From Thereva unica (taxonomy: Eukaryota > Arthropoda > Insecta > Diptera > Therevidae): a stretch of 64,000 nucleotides of DNA. Numbering within the stretch: position 1 is the stretch's first letter; every line of letters starts with the position of its first letter. The position numbers and the translations under genes are program-made. The notes under the pieces are model-generated. The model saw nothing but the letters and a program-made list of their open reading frames with translations. It did not search any database and was not told where the DNA came from. Positions 22,291-33,492 of the stretch are shown piece after piece. The stretch lies in the NCBI GenBank assembly GCA_949987705.1, contig OX465283.1, forward strand, positions 52,800,953 to 52,864,952, given 5' to 3'.

Positions 22291-22830
22291 TACTGTGGCT
22301 TGCTGAAAAGGGCTGTGAGAATAAATTTGGTTATAGCCTTACTACTACCTCTTCTTCTTTTACTCGCTGCGCTCTGGGTTGAGGGCTTTTTAACTAGTAA
22401 ACTAGCCGTGGATCATCATAGTTACAAGTATCTGCGAGTATCTCTTTATTTGGTTTCATTGACTACAAAATGACGGAATTAGTTCGCGGTAGCTAGTTGC
22501 CTACTGGGCGAGTGGAAAGTTTTGAGTGTCACCATCGCTATCGCACTAGCTGATTCGCCGGTTTCTAATCTCGCCGGGTAGTAGCTTGTAAACTCGCTCA
22601 ATGTACTATGTGACTATCGTGAGTATAGGCTTGTGCGACTGTTTCCTACAGGAGCGCACACAGGTTTGTGCAGCTTTCGCAATTCCTTAGAAATAATAAT
22701 TTAGTAATTCCGCGTTTCCACACGTTAATTGGTCATTGTTCTCTCTTTGCCTTCACAGCACAACTTTGGAACTCTCTCGCTAAATTATATTAAATTAAAT
22801 TTGAATTACCCCGGCTCGCGGGATCATAAT
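22291..22830 (+). pseudogene. Jockey/CR1-type LINE C-terminus, downstream half
   Basis: After the Harbinger right end the frame resumes with CGLLKRAVRINLVIAL. Near 22710-22780 a WNSLP-type ending is visible (FAFTAQLWNSLAKLY). The stretch 22450-22690 between them matches nothing I recognise and may be further inserted sequence. Confidence 0.45.
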
Positions 22831-22899
22831 GCATTTTGAAAGTTACTACACTATTTGGGTTGGTCATCCTTGATCTGGACCTTCGGTATTTCAGCACTG

Positions 22900-23660
22900 A
22901 ATAACTCTGACATTTTTTTAGACGAGTTTGACAAATGAGCAAGATTTATTTAGGATATTCTCTACCATTTATTTGAATACAATGCCGATTAAATGATCAC
23001 CTGCATTCGATACGCAAAAAACAGTTCTTATTCGGCATCCTGCATAGCATTGGCCAGCATTTCGGGCATTATAGCAGTTACTTCGGCTCATATGTAAGAT
23101 TTGAGCTCGTCAATGGTCTTCGGATTGCTGGCACAGACTTTATTTTTGCGTTTTGCGTTTTTGGACACACGAAGTGCACCAACCTCCAACGATAGCGTGT
23201 GCCGTCGAGAGTTTCTCTAACTTTGAAGAAAAATGGTCCAATGATGGTTTTTGAGCACACTCCGGCCCAGCCCAAACAGTGACTGTCTTATCGTGCAGTG
23301 GAGCTTCGTAAATGAAGTGGAGGTTCTCTGGCCCCAAATTCGGTAGTTTTGTTTATTGACACCACCAAAAAGTGTAAAATGAGCTTCGGCTGTCATCAAA
23401 ATTTTGTCCAAAAATCTGGCTCGGCATCGATCATTTTTGCGACGGCATTTCACTCATGTTTAACTCCTGAGATCGGTAGCGATACGACACATTTGGATTA
23501 TCGGCAACACTCTCTGTTACCGCTTCAACAACAACGCTGGTGAGTGGCTACAGACCCGTACATAGTTCTTCACCAAACTGCGAATTGTGTTGTCAGAAGG
23601 CGCCGAATTTCTTCCATATTTTTAACGATAAGCTGAATGATTGTTCTCAATGTAAAGCAT
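22900..23660 (-). pseudogene. Tc1/mariner-type transposase remnant
   Basis: Minus-strand pieces across frames give the N-terminal helix-turn-helix region (APSDNTIRSLVKNYVRV, then DNPNVSYRYRSQELNMSE). Next is the first catalytic block as LDKILMTAEAHFTLFGGVNK, where the usual TDEAHF has become TAEAHF. Then come YRIWGPENLHFIYEAPLHDK and VTVWAG, and a C-terminal block (TIDELKSYI, AEVTAIMPEMLANAM). Two segments are missing: one between the HTH and the DDE domain and one covering the second Asp. It is long dead, and no TIRs were found. Confidence 0.75.
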
Positions 23661-23854
23661 TACTGAAAGTAGGTATCAAGGGGTTTACAAAATCTGAAAA
23701 AACAAATTTGCGGTCAGAAGTTACAAGTTCAAAATGGCCGCACCAATTGTAGTCCGATACCTATGAAAATCGTTATATGCTAGTTTTTAAGGTAGCAAAT
23801 AATGAATTTATGATCGAAACTTATAAATTTAAAATTGCGGGGCTAATATGGCGG

Positions 23855-23999
23855 ACGAATTTTGCCAAATAAGTGTCATGTCGGTAAGTTGTATGTAGGC
23901 TGTTCTAGAGTTGGAAAATCGGAAAATCTTGACATCCTAGCTACAAATGGAAAAGCATTGAACATAGTATATCCTGAAGCCCTCCAAGAAATCGCAATA
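23855..23999 (+). pseudogene. Helitron helicase C-terminal fragment
   Basis: The frame reads CHVGKLYVGCSRVGKSENLD followed by KALNIVYPEAL. This is the motif VI region and extreme C-terminus of Helitron Pif1-like helicase (HGQLYVACSRVG, then NVVYPEVL). The arginine of CSRVG is kept. Only about 45 codons survive. It is of a different Helitron type from the pieces at 56690-57860. No Helitron terminus was identified. Confidence 0.75.
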
Positions 24000-24279
24000 A
24001 GGTGTTTTTTTTTTGTTTGGAAAGATGGTAAGCCGAAGCGGAAATGTGGGATTTATATACAATGGATTAGAATTAAAGAAACCCGCCACCTCTGAAATTT
24101 TAGGTATAATTCTAGGATTCTGCAATATGCGAAGAGGCTAGCATCTGGGTAAAATATAAAACTTGGATCAGTGACATTGCAGATGAGAACCCAGGGGTGA
24201 AGCAACTGTCCCTTTATTTTGCTCCGATAGGTGCACCAAGGCGCAAGGGTTTCCAGATAGTACAGAGATTTGTCCATTT

Positions 24280-24790
24280 TAAACAAGCATATGACTCAGT
24301 AAACAGAGAGAGGCTGTACGTGATCTTAACGGGATTAGGAGTCCCCTCAAAGCTGGTACAACGAATACAGGTGAAAATGAGAATCCAAAATGCAGTAGCA
24401 GAAGTGTTCGAAATGCGTCAAGTTCTTAGGCAAGGCGATGGGCTGGCCACAATGCTCTTCAACCTCGACGTAGCATGGGTTATGAGTCAGTCCAGAGAAG
24501 TGCATTCATAGCAGTCTGTACAACTATTTGAATATGCGGACGACGTTAGCATCATGGGAAGGTCCCTTTTGGCAGCAAAAGAGGTTTATGTCAAATTAAA
24601 AGAGGCCGCAAAGGACATAGGCCTGAACATCAATGAGGAGAAAACAGAGGTGATGCAAAAGGTGATGAAAAACACAGAGGTGATGAAAAACGAAACTCTT
24701 ACTCTACAAAACAGTAGTACGACCAGGACGATGGCAGCAAGACTTGGACTAAGACTCAGGACATAGAGAAATGAGTCAATAGATTTGTCA
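24280..24790 (+). pseudogene. RTE-like LINE RT palm fragment
   Basis: The frame opens in the palm: FKQAYDSVNRERLYVIL, GVPSKLVQRI, then VLRQGDGLATMLFNL, equivalent to the GLRQGDxLSPxLFN motif. After a stop near 24511 it continues as FEYADDVSIMG with the catalytic YADD intact, then KDIGLNINEEKTEVMQ. That overlaps in homology with the start of the 681-1388 copy, so both belong to one family. It decays after 24770. Confidence 0.8.
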
Positions 24791-24799
24791 AAAAAAATT

Positions 24800-25295
24800 T
24801 CAGCAACGTAAGCTACTTTACCAAATGTATGAAACTATTAAAATGCATAGTTGAAGACGAAGTTTCTGCCTTCATTCAATTTTGGGCTTAAGTTTTTCTT
24901 TTTACTCAGCAGCTCCTTGAATCAACCTTTACCTCATACCAAATTAACTATTACCACCTTCTTTTATGCTACACTGTTGAAATAATATTGTCATCATATC
25001 GTACTCAAATACGATCGATTTTGTGCTTTAGCTCATCTGTCATACCGGTTATTAATTCCAGTCTCTATAGTCCAACATGCACATTGGACTACTAGATTAT
25101 ATTGCGGATCTCGACTGTGCAAATAATCTCTGCTTCCTAGTACACTTACATCAGAAGATATAGAACATAATACAGAATTTTGCAACAGAAAGTAGTTAGA
25201 AATATTAGACGCCAAAAAAGATACAAACTCAATTTTGGATGTATCCAATCACCACTGCACTTCGGGTTCTGCACATCCAGGAGGTCGAGCTGGTT
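24800..25295. other. No recognised gene
   Basis: AT-rich sequence between an RTE-like remnant and a family A fragment. The minus frame 25033-25248 has no motif. Confidence 0.45.
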
Positions 25296-25367
25296 GACAA
25301 ATTATTAGTAGTCAGGTGGAATTCGAGTCCAACTACATGTAGACGGGAGTCGAATTGGCTTTAGATC
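25296..25367 (+). repeat. Family A fragment, left of LINE insertion
   Basis: The segment AATTCGAGTCCAACTACATG followed by TAGACGGGAGTCGAATTG matches family A at 2330-2365 and 48610-48655. The continuation of family A appears at 28180-28330, so a LINE was inserted between the two halves. Confidence 0.65.
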
Positions 25368-26027
25368 CAAAAGATCTACTGGCGACCTCTTGTATGTCTA
25401 ACAGACCACCTTCACCAAAGCGTCCATCGCTTTGGTGAATCTTCTCAGGTTGCTCTAGATATGTCCAAAGCTTTTGACCGAGTTTGGCAACCAGCTCTGT
25501 TGTCAAAACTCCAAGCTATTGGTATTCACCCAGATCTAATAAAATGGATTAAGAGCTTCCTTTCTGACCATTCAATAAAGGTAGTATTGGATGGCATCGA
25601 ATCCAATCCCCACACCATCTCAGCCGGAGTTCCTCAAGGATCAATTCTTTCACCCGCACTTTTCCTAATATTCATAAATCATCTGCTCTCAATCCCTTCC
25701 AACCCATTGCTCAGCTTCGTTGATGACAGTACCCTGCGTTATTCTTACGCTTTCGATAATATTAGACAAGCATGTGCCAGACCTTGTCTTCACCATCGTG
25801 AACTTCTGTCCAACTCTATCAACAGGGACATCGAACACATTCTTGATTGGGGCCGCAAGAATCGTGTTGAGTTCAACCCCTCCAAAACGAAGTACTGTCT
25901 CATAACTTATAAAACCTGCACCGACCTTCCTTCTGTCTCAGTGGCAACACAAATCTTACAGCTGATCCTTCTCTTAACATCATGGGTATAATTTTATCTG
26001 AGAACTTGCGATGGAATGATCACATAT

Positions 26028-27526
26028 CGACTCATGCAACGAAGACTATAGTAACTCATTTTTTGTAGTTTTTAGAAAAACAAGTTTAAAATATCTGCTT
26101 GATAACTGTTCATTATTATTTTTTTAATCATAGAAGATATGGCATTTTTTTTTGTTCTGGGTCTTCCAGTCTTAGTTTGGCTTTAATAAAAAGTAGAAAA
26201 AAAATTTGTTTTTGTTTTTTTTTTTAGTTTTTTTTATCGAGTTACTATAGTATTCGTTGTACTATTCAAAGCAAAATCCAATTTGTTTGTTTAACATAAT
26301 ATATTTTGAGCTGTTTTACAGAGATGACAAAGTGAAGGCATTGAACTTTAATAAACAAATACTTTTGTGCTCCTAATTAACATAAAAATAAAACAAGATT
26401 ATTCTGAATCGGTCACATTTTCATTTTCATCATCACTTTTTGCAGTGCTTTGAGCGCTTCTATTACTTCTTTTAGTCTCCTTATCTTTTGCTTTTAAAGA
26501 ATAATAGAAAGGATGGTAGACGGAAGGAATGGCTTTGCTCTTACACAGCTCTAGCAAACCCGTTAATTTCTTAGTTTCTATCGGAAGGGGTTCTTTGTAA
26601 AGAATGGGAATATTTTGGGGAACATTATCTTTTCTAAGAGTTCTTTTTGGATTGCGGTTCCTCCGTGAAATTGTATTTGAATTCAGCAACGTCTGGTTGG
26701 TTTGTCAAAAATTCAATTTGCTTGACTTTGCTTATCATAAATTTTTGCCCGCTGTTATCTTTCGCCCAGTTTTCAGTTAGAACAATATTGCTAAAACTGT
26801 AGAAATCATTTTGGGGCATTTCCTTCACGTCATAGGGTTCTCCAGTTACCTTGGCCATTTTAATTAACATGATCCATTGTTCTGGAGTAAATATATCGGA
26901 CTGACGTTATTTGGCATTTTCTATAGTAGCATGCATGCTGTCGCCTTCATTTTGAGTGTGGCCCCTTTCTAGAAAACGATGCAAAATGTGTACCTTAAAA
27001 GTTTTCGAAGCGTAAGCAAGCATACTGAAGACAAATCGATTTCTGTTTTGACCTCCACAGTTGTCCGAATAAAAAACTATTTTTTTACCCCATTTCCAAT
27101 TTGCTTTTTTATGAAATTTAGCAAGCAACTCGATATTTCATTAGGTCCTCTTCTTGCTATGGACTCGTTCCAAACATAACAATGACCTTTTTTATTTCCC
27201 AGATCATAGATGGTGAAATTGTACGTGGCTAATTTGCTTTTGTAGTAAAAACTACTTATTTCACATGCAGGGGTGATGAGAACTTTTTGCAAATCAAAGC
27301 AAGCGATACAAATGGTTTTATCCTCTCGAGATAATATAGTATTCGTTGTATTTTATGGCCAAAAATTACTTACTATATTTTATCGTAGCATTTCTGGTTG
27401 CCTAACCCTTTCGTTTCGACATACTATACTTTCCCAGGTGAAAACTTCAGGTAAATATATGCCATGCACGATGGTAACTCAAAAACCCCCAAAAATGAGT
27501 TACTATAGTCTTCGTTGCATGAGTCG
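26028..27526. mobile_element. Sola-like DNA transposon, 1,499 bp, 36-bp TIRs, ATAT TSD
   Basis: The ends CGACTCATGCAACGAAG... and its inverse match perfectly for 36 bp. The flanks are ATAT on both sides (26024-26027 and 27527-27530), and removing the element restores the LINE frame exactly. A subterminal repeat related to the TIR (GTTACTATAGTATTCGTTG-like) occurs near 26236 and inverted near 27326-27350. The interior encodes a minus-strand transposase remnant lacking its N-terminal half. A 4-bp TSD and the DNCGGQN motif fit the Sola group, but the superfamily name is my inference. Confidence 0.85.
26401..27330 (-). pseudogene. C-terminal half of a Sola-like transposase
   Basis: Minus-strand frames read in order, with shifts near 27100, 26890 and 26650: CIACFDLQKVLITPACEIS, then YNFTIYDL, HCYVWNESIARRGPNEISS and FYSDNCGGQNRNRFVFSML. 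These are followed by HRFLERGHTQNEGDSMHATIE, FTPEQWIMLIKMAK and a lysine-rich tail. The FYSDNCGGQNRN and GHTQNEGDSMH blocks, with their Asp, His and Glu residues, mark a DDE-type domain common in uncharacterised insect transposases. The N-terminal part is deleted, so this copy depends on a helper. Confidence 0.75.
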
Positions 27527-28179
27527 ATATATCAAATCGCTAAACCAGCATCCCAATGCTTAGGATTTCTTAAGAGATGCAAATTTTTGCTAACACCAGC
27601 AGCTAGAGCTGCAATCTACAAATCCTACATTCGGCCCCGCCTCGAGTATAACTCATCTGGCTGGGCTGGCTCCTCTAAAACCGCCTTAGTGTGGCTGGAC
27701 AAAGTGCAAAGCCGCGCCATCCGATCCATCGGAGATGACAGACTTTGCATCTCCATCGGCTCTCTGAGCTACCGTAGGAATGTAGCAGCGCTCTCCATAC
27801 TTTATCGCTATTACCACAGGGACTGTTCCACTGAAATTCAGGACCTTCTGCCTGCACGGCAATATTTTTCCCGCAACACAAGGCTAGCCGGCTCGGCTCA
27901 CCCCATACCCTACAGCCCATCCTTTCGCGCGCATGTTCTAGAAGTTCTTTTATGAATAGAACAACTCGAACTCAGTTTTCCCGAACTCGTACAGCACCGA
28001 AGAGTTCAAACTTAAGGTTCATCGTCACCTGCTCTAACACCCCCAGACCTAATCCTATCATTTTCTTTTCTATCTTTCAAACCAAGCTTGCTACTAGACA
28101 TTGCACCATGACCTGAACGACATGACAGACTGGTTGTACAAAGGGTGATTCCTAAGCTTGGTTTTCCCACATTAAAAAA

Positions 28180-28332
28180 AATTATGCATACAGAAGTGAG
28201 TAGTTCAGTAGTGGAATTTTGTTGACAGCAGCATCTCTGTGTTTTGTTTGTGATATTTTGTAACGTGTAATTCTTTTTATTTTCAATTCAACCTCAAGTC
28301 AACTATTCAACTCATCATGTATACATACTAAA
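28180..28332 (+). repeat. Family A fragment, right of LINE insertion
   Basis: AATTATGCATACAGAAGTGA leads into GACAGCAGCATCTCTGTGTT and a GTAACGTGTAATTCTTTTTATT segment, matching 2425-2590 and 48700-48845. Together with 25296-25367 it is one family A copy split by the LINE at 25368-28175. Confidence 0.7.
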
Positions 28333-28334
28333 GG

Positions 28335-29911
28335 TTACCTCGGTAGGGCTGTCAAGAGTGGAACAGTCTTAAAACAATGCGCCTCACCTTTGGCTAAACC
28401 TCTGCGCAAACTTTTTGCCCTATCATACTCTTCCGGAGTTTACCCGAAAAAAGGTGACTCCAGCCTTCCCTCCAACTACCGCACAATAGCAATTACTTCT
28501 ATTCTCTCCAAAACCATGGAGACGATAATTAACAAAAAGCTTATGGGATATCTAGAATCCAACCAACTTATCAACGACAAACAATACGGCTTCCGACAAA
28601 AAAGATCCACTGGTGATCTTTTAGTTTGCCTTACAGAATACCTCAGCCGAAGTTTGCATGGATCTGGCGAATCTAGTTTGGTTGCTTTGGATATCGCCAA
28701 GGCTTTTGATAGAGTATGGCACTCAGCCTTGTTAGCTAAACTCAAAGCTATTGGAATTGACTCGCTTCTGTATAAGTGGGTTGAGAGTTTCCTTTCCGGC
28801 CGTTCAATTAAGGTATTATTGGATGGCGTCAAATCTGAATCTCACCCCATCTCTGCGGGGGTCCCCCAGGGGTCAATTTTATCACCGGCCCTTTTTCTCA
28901 TCTTTATAAATAACCTACTTTCAATCCCATTCAACCCACTTCTCAGCTTCGCTGACGACGGTACTCTACGTTACTCGTATAGCTTCGATACAAGACAGAG
29001 ACGTGCCAGATCCTGTCTTGATGATCGTGAACTAATGTCCAAATCTATTAAAAATGACATTAATCTAATTCTAGATTGGGGAAAGAAGAATCGTGTCGAA
29101 TTCAACCCCGCCAAAACCAAGTACTGTCTTATCTCAAAAAAGAAGTTCAACAGCTCACCATCCTTGACAGTGGATGACGTTGAACTAAAGGCCGACCATC
29201 CCTACACATCTTAGGTGTGACATTAGCCAAAGACTTGCGTTGGAATGATCACATATTCCAAATCGCCAAACAAGCATCCCAGTGCTTGGGATTTCTTAAG
29301 AGGTGCAAGTTCCTCCACCAGCCATCGGCCCGTGCTGTTATTTATAAATCCTACATTCGGCCTCTTCTCGAATATAACTCCCTCGTTTGGGGCGGCGCTC
29401 CAATAACCACCTTGGCATGGTTAGATAAAGTGCAAAAAGGGCACTCAAGTTAATTGATGACGACACCGCCTGCTCCACCATCGACCCATTGAGCCACCGT
29501 AGGAATGTAGCAGCACTTACCAAATTTTATCGCTACTATCATAGTGACTGTTCCTCCGAAATAAACGCTCTCCTGCCTCCACGGCAATCTTATAACCGCA
29601 ACACCAGATTTGCCCACTCGTCTCATTCCCTCCACCTGCAACTTCCCCTTCACGCACTCAACAAGATATGAATTCGTTTGTAAATAGAACAACTCGACTG
29701 TGGAATAATCTCTCGCAGTCAGTATTTCCGAGCTCCTATAACATCCAAGAGTTCAAACGCAGGGTTCATCACCACCTTCTTCAATACCCCCTCGTACCCT
29801 TATAACCCTAAGCTTACTGCTAGACATTGCACCATGACGTGACAAATGACATGACGGACTAGTAGTACAAAGGGTGACTCCTGAGCTTAGCACTGTCACA
29901 TAAAAAAAAAG
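28335..29911 (+). mobile_element. FADD-type LINE, third copy, tandem to the second
   Basis: The element opens at the RT entry region and ends with the family 3' UTR and a nine-A tract (29903-29911). It lies directly downstream and in the same orientation as the previous copy, separated only by family A sequence. It is 5'-truncated, with no TSD resolved. Confidence 0.85.
28390..29673 (+). pseudogene. FADD-type LINE RT, third copy
   Basis: The first frame (28390-29214, 274 residues) includes LAKPLRKLFALSYSSGVYP, a short deletion before KKGDSSLPSNYRTIAI, then QYGFRQKRSTGDLLVCL, the catalytic LDIAKAFDRVW, the GVPQGSILSPALFLIFINNL block and the intact FADDGTLRYSY. A frameshift at 29214-29217 moves to ASQCLGFLKRCKFL, then IYKSYIRPLLEYNSLVWGG. 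A second shift near 29450 leads to RRNVAALTKFYRYYHSDCSS and the C-terminus near 29673. Catalytic residues persist although the frame is broken twice. Confidence 0.85.
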
Positions 29912-31470
29912 ATGGGCAAGAGTGGACAGATGAAATTCAGCGAAGGAATTGATATTGAATAATTTAAAAAAATGACCAACAACTGTCTTCGCTTATACAA
30001 CATGGTCGCAACGAAACTACGATTTTCAAGAATTTTTATTTTTAGTTGTTCTATGATTACATTTGAGAATCATTAATTTGAAACATTTTATAAATGTACA
30101 TCTCTTCTGTATCTTTTGTGGGAAATGTTGTCCGATTAAAAAAAATGTCTCACCCACAAAAGTCACCTAGAGTTTAAGAAATACCATTTACTTTAAGTTA
30201 CATTTCGAGCATATTCCGTCGCACCGCAAAACCTTTCAAGCAATTTCCAAAAACCTCCCCTTTTAATTCTCTCTAATTCAAACCCTTTAATTCCACCCGC
30301 AAAGGTGTTGCGTAACAAAACAGTAACGAAGAAAAAAGAAAGGGGGGAGAAAAGGGAAAAAATCTAACCGTCAAAAGCGCTCCTTCAACTAGGCTCGACC
30401 GTAATTTTTAATAGGCGCACACCAAGTAAAATTAAATCTAATGGACTGAAAATTTTCCCTTCATGCCCTCCTTATCTCAGCAATTTTACATAAAATTTTT
30501 ATCATTCTACATTTTAGGCATGACGAGGGAAAAAACACGAAACGAGTCCTAAGTTGGGCATCAATTATTGTTCTTGAAGAAGGATATTTCGGTGGAAGGA
30601 GGGTCCAAAATGGCGAAACTTTCTAATTGGAAATAAAATTTAATCGCTCAAGGCTAGCTTATAAAAGGATATCTTCCACGGCATAGGCGAAACAGGAAAG
30701 GATAACAGGAGAAAAAATATATACATATTTTTTCCTCTAATAAAAAAATACCTTTAGGTGAATTCTTTAACTGTAAGGTATGAAATCCGAAGCTAAGCAA
30801 ATTAAGCATTTCCTTTTTTAATTAAGCACAGAAAAATCTGACATACACAGTATTTCTAGCATTTCATTGTGGATGTATTTTTCCCCACTCGAAGGACCCG
30901 AATAATTCATTTATCACAGCTTCAATCATAATGACATGATAATCACAGTATTTACCAGGGACTATGTACAGTTCGAGGATGTTTCCAGTGGTTATGATAA
31001 TCTTTAGATTAGTGCAAACACAATTCCTACGTCATGAACTGGTTTCGGGGTTGTTACTTAAGATTGATTAAGTGGGGGTAGAAGTGTGCTCGCATACTGC
31101 TGTCGTGCACGTATGTAATATGTATATTTGATTGAGTTTTGTTTATGCTGCAGGAAAATTGTAGCATTGATGATAGATCGATTCCAGACAGCTTAACAGA
31201 AAATAAATACAGGATTTTTGCTTGTTTATTTACTCTGTGCGGTGTAATTGCGCTGAATTAAAAATTACACGTGGAATGGAAAGCTCTTCAATTACTAGCA
31301 GAACACGGTATGAAATATTGTGCTCATACATAAAGTATAGTCACTATATGATCGGAAAGAAAACAGTTTTTGTTAGGATTGCAACATAAATAAAAATCAA
31401 ACTTGGCGCATTTCGAAGATGGAAACGCGGTCTTACACCTACGAGGGGCGAACGGCTAACAAAGACCTCG
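29912..31470. other. No recognised gene; possible unique sequence
   Basis: I see no TE protein motif, TIR or repeat shared with the rest of the window. A (T)n-rich, A-rich composition and one CACCCACAAAAG-type stretch are all that stands out. This is one of the few candidates for non-repetitive host DNA. Confidence 0.4.
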
Positions 31471-31739
31471 GAATGTGGTGATACCCGATTTATCACTTCT
31501 GTCAAAACTGAAGAAGATTCTCTGCAGACAAACACCTAGAAGATCTGTTAGCAAGAAGCAAGCCCTAATCTCACCCCCTCGCGATGCCTCCTGGGGTACT
31601 TCTTCGGAAGGAGCTAATGGGAGACGGGCGAATGGCGCCACAAAACAGAATTTTATTTTAAGTCGGTTGGGCTGAGGGTTAACAATACGCTCCCATAAAA
31701 ACACCATTGCTACGAATCGGCAAACAATGCAATGAAACC

Positions 31740-32760
31740 GGATGAACAGCACGACGACGACCTTTGTTTTTCGAACAAGGACACGAATCGGATCGTGGAA
31801 TGTGAGAATACTGCTTGCTGAGGGACGGCTGGATGAAGTCCTCAATGAGATGAATCGATATAAAATCAAGATCATGAGACTTAGAGAGACTATGGCCCGA
31901 TGCGGGGGAACATATCTGCCCAAACGGTGAGTTCTTCTTATATTCTGGGAGAAACGAAACTGAAAGCCGTAGCAGCGACAATACCCACCAAAGAAGCCAG
32001 GTCCAGCCTCATTAGCTGGTCACCAGCTTCTGAGAGGATTATTACCGTGCGCCCCGCGTACCAGACGAACAAGTGCTACGGTATTACAATGCTATGCTAT
32101 AACTGAAGACGCAGAAGATGACATCAAAGACGAGTTCTATATGCGACTGAATGAGATTTTTCGCTATATTCCAAGGGGAGACATTATTGTATTAAAGGGT
32201 GCCCTAAACGCACAGATCGCCCTAAACAACACCGACCTTGATCAAGCAATTGGAATCAAGATCTAAGCCAAGTTACCAATAACAATGGTGAGTTTTTCGT
32301 TGACTTTTGTAGTTCCCACCAACTCATGGTAAGTGGCACTTACTTTTGTCACAAAAAGACACATAAAGAGACCTGGGTATCGCCCGATGGTAGAACGAGA
32401 AATCATCTGCAGATGGAGAACTATTCTGGAGGATGTCAGGAGCTTCAGAGGAGCAGACACTGGAAGCGACCACCATTTGATAGTAGCAACTATTCGCCTT
32501 AAAATCGCCGCAAGCAGGTTTAAAGTAGACCGTCTGCGGGAGAGTGTTAAAAGACTTTGCTGGGAGCCTGCAACCAATATTAAACCAGCAAAACGTTTCT
32601 GTCGACACAAATATTGAAGAGCTGTGGAGTACGCCTAAGGGCGCTATATTTACAGCAGCTGAAGCAAGCATCGATTATGTCCAAAGAAACATGCAACACT
32701 GGATCTCGGACACAACCTGGAAAAAAAGAACGCAGGAGGGCCCTAGAAATTAGGAAATTC
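31740..32760 (+). pseudogene. RTE-like LINE apurinic endonuclease domain
   Basis: The region encodes, across frames, the N-terminal AP-type endonuclease. It starts IGSWNVRILLAEGRLDEVL with the catalytic Asn of WNVR, then EMNRYKIKIMRLRET with the Glu-bearing ET. A decayed centre follows, then YIPRGDIIVLKGALNAQIAL at the GDFN position, where the motif is GALN. Next come KTHKETWVSPDGRTRN and GADTGSDHHLIVATIRL with the SDH catalytic block. The end, AEASIDYVQRNMQHWISDTTW, is the EN-RT linker. RT and downstream parts are absent. The upstream 5' UTR-like GC-rich stretch from about 31540 may belong to the same element. Confidence 0.8.
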
Positions 32761-32769
32761 AGGGGCCTT

Positions 32770-33030
32770 ATTTTCTATTACTATACTCAAATATTTTTTT
32801 TCCGAAACAAAAGTGCTTGCTTATTCCCTATTACAATATTGCTTGCTTGCTCTAGCAGAAATATCCCCGAAAGAAAAGAAAATGAATACAAGAGCTTTCA
32901 ATTGTGTCGCCCATACCTAAAATTTTATAAATTACTCGATTTCCCTTGAGCTTTCGAGTAAAAATCTAACAGTATTAACTGGGTTCTTTTTACACCGTGA
33001 TTACACTCAGATCATTAGCTTTCAAGTATA
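32770..33030. other. No recognised feature
   Basis: AT-rich sequence between the LINE endonuclease remnant and the long inverted repeat. Confidence 0.4.
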
Positions 33031-33395
33031 GTCCAATCAATCTACGGAAATTCTCCAGACAATTGAAGGCAGGAAAAAAAATATGGGCGTGTAGAACACT
33101 TAATTTGAAGAAAGATAGCGTGTTTTTTTTACGGAACTGCATTCGCGAACTTAACCTAAAAAATCCGCAAAAGTCAAAAAAGCGGTTTTTCGCCAATGAA
33201 ACAAAAAGTTGAGCTCGGATCCGAAATGAGAAAGTTATTGGTATTAAAATTATCTTTCAATTGATGTGGTGCAAAAGCCAAGTTTTTTTGCCGCAAAAAA
33301 GACAAGTTTTTTTACTGCAAGTTTTTTATTTCATTATTTTTCGCCTCTAAACTACTATTTAATAAAAGTTTATATTCTTTTTACTAATTTAAAAA
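33031..33395 (+). repeat. Left arm of a 3.6-kb long inverted repeat
   Basis: It starts AGTCCAATCAATCTACGG and includes GGCAGGAAAAAAAATATGGG, the GTGTAGAACACTTAATTTG segment, AGTTGAGCTCGGATCCG and AAAGTTATTGGTATTAAAAT. The reverse complement occurs at 36372-36645. The continuation (33292-33395) is matched inverted at 35936-36040. Confidence 0.8.
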
Positions 33396-33484
33396 TAAAA
33401 TAAATTAACCGTACGACCGTCAACAGCGAAGACATTTTTTTAAATAACGGAGCCTTTTTCCTTTGTTAAATACCTACTTACTGT

Positions 33485-33492
33485 ACTACATA
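33485..33492. repeat. hAT target-site duplication ACTACATA (left)
   Basis: The 8-bp ACTACATA is repeated exactly at 34965-34972, directly after the opposite hAT end. Confidence 0.85.

Larger units (their letters stand above)
25458..27955 (+). pseudogene. FADD-type LINE RT, interrupted copy
   Basis: Part one (25461-25991) carries MSKAFDRVWQPALLSKLQAI, GVPQGSILSPALFLIFI and an altered catalytic box FVDDSTLRYSY, in which the first Asp position of FADD is replaced by the sequence FVDD. Part two (27527-27955) carries ASQCLGFLKRCKFL, then IYKSYIRPRLEYNSSGW, a RRNVAALSILYRYYHRDCS block and the end. Compared with the 14217-15599 copy it lacks only what lies upstream of the fingers. It contains a frameshift before 26000. 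Confidence 0.8.
25368..28175 (+). mobile_element. FADD-type LINE copy, split by a Sola-like transposon
   Basis: The LINE starts within the RT fingers (KRSTGDLL region) and ends with the family 3' UTR and a short A run at 28169. Its coding sequence is interrupted exactly at 26027 and resumes at 27527, where DHI joins QIAKPASQCLGFL. It is inserted into a family A repeat. Confidence 0.8.
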
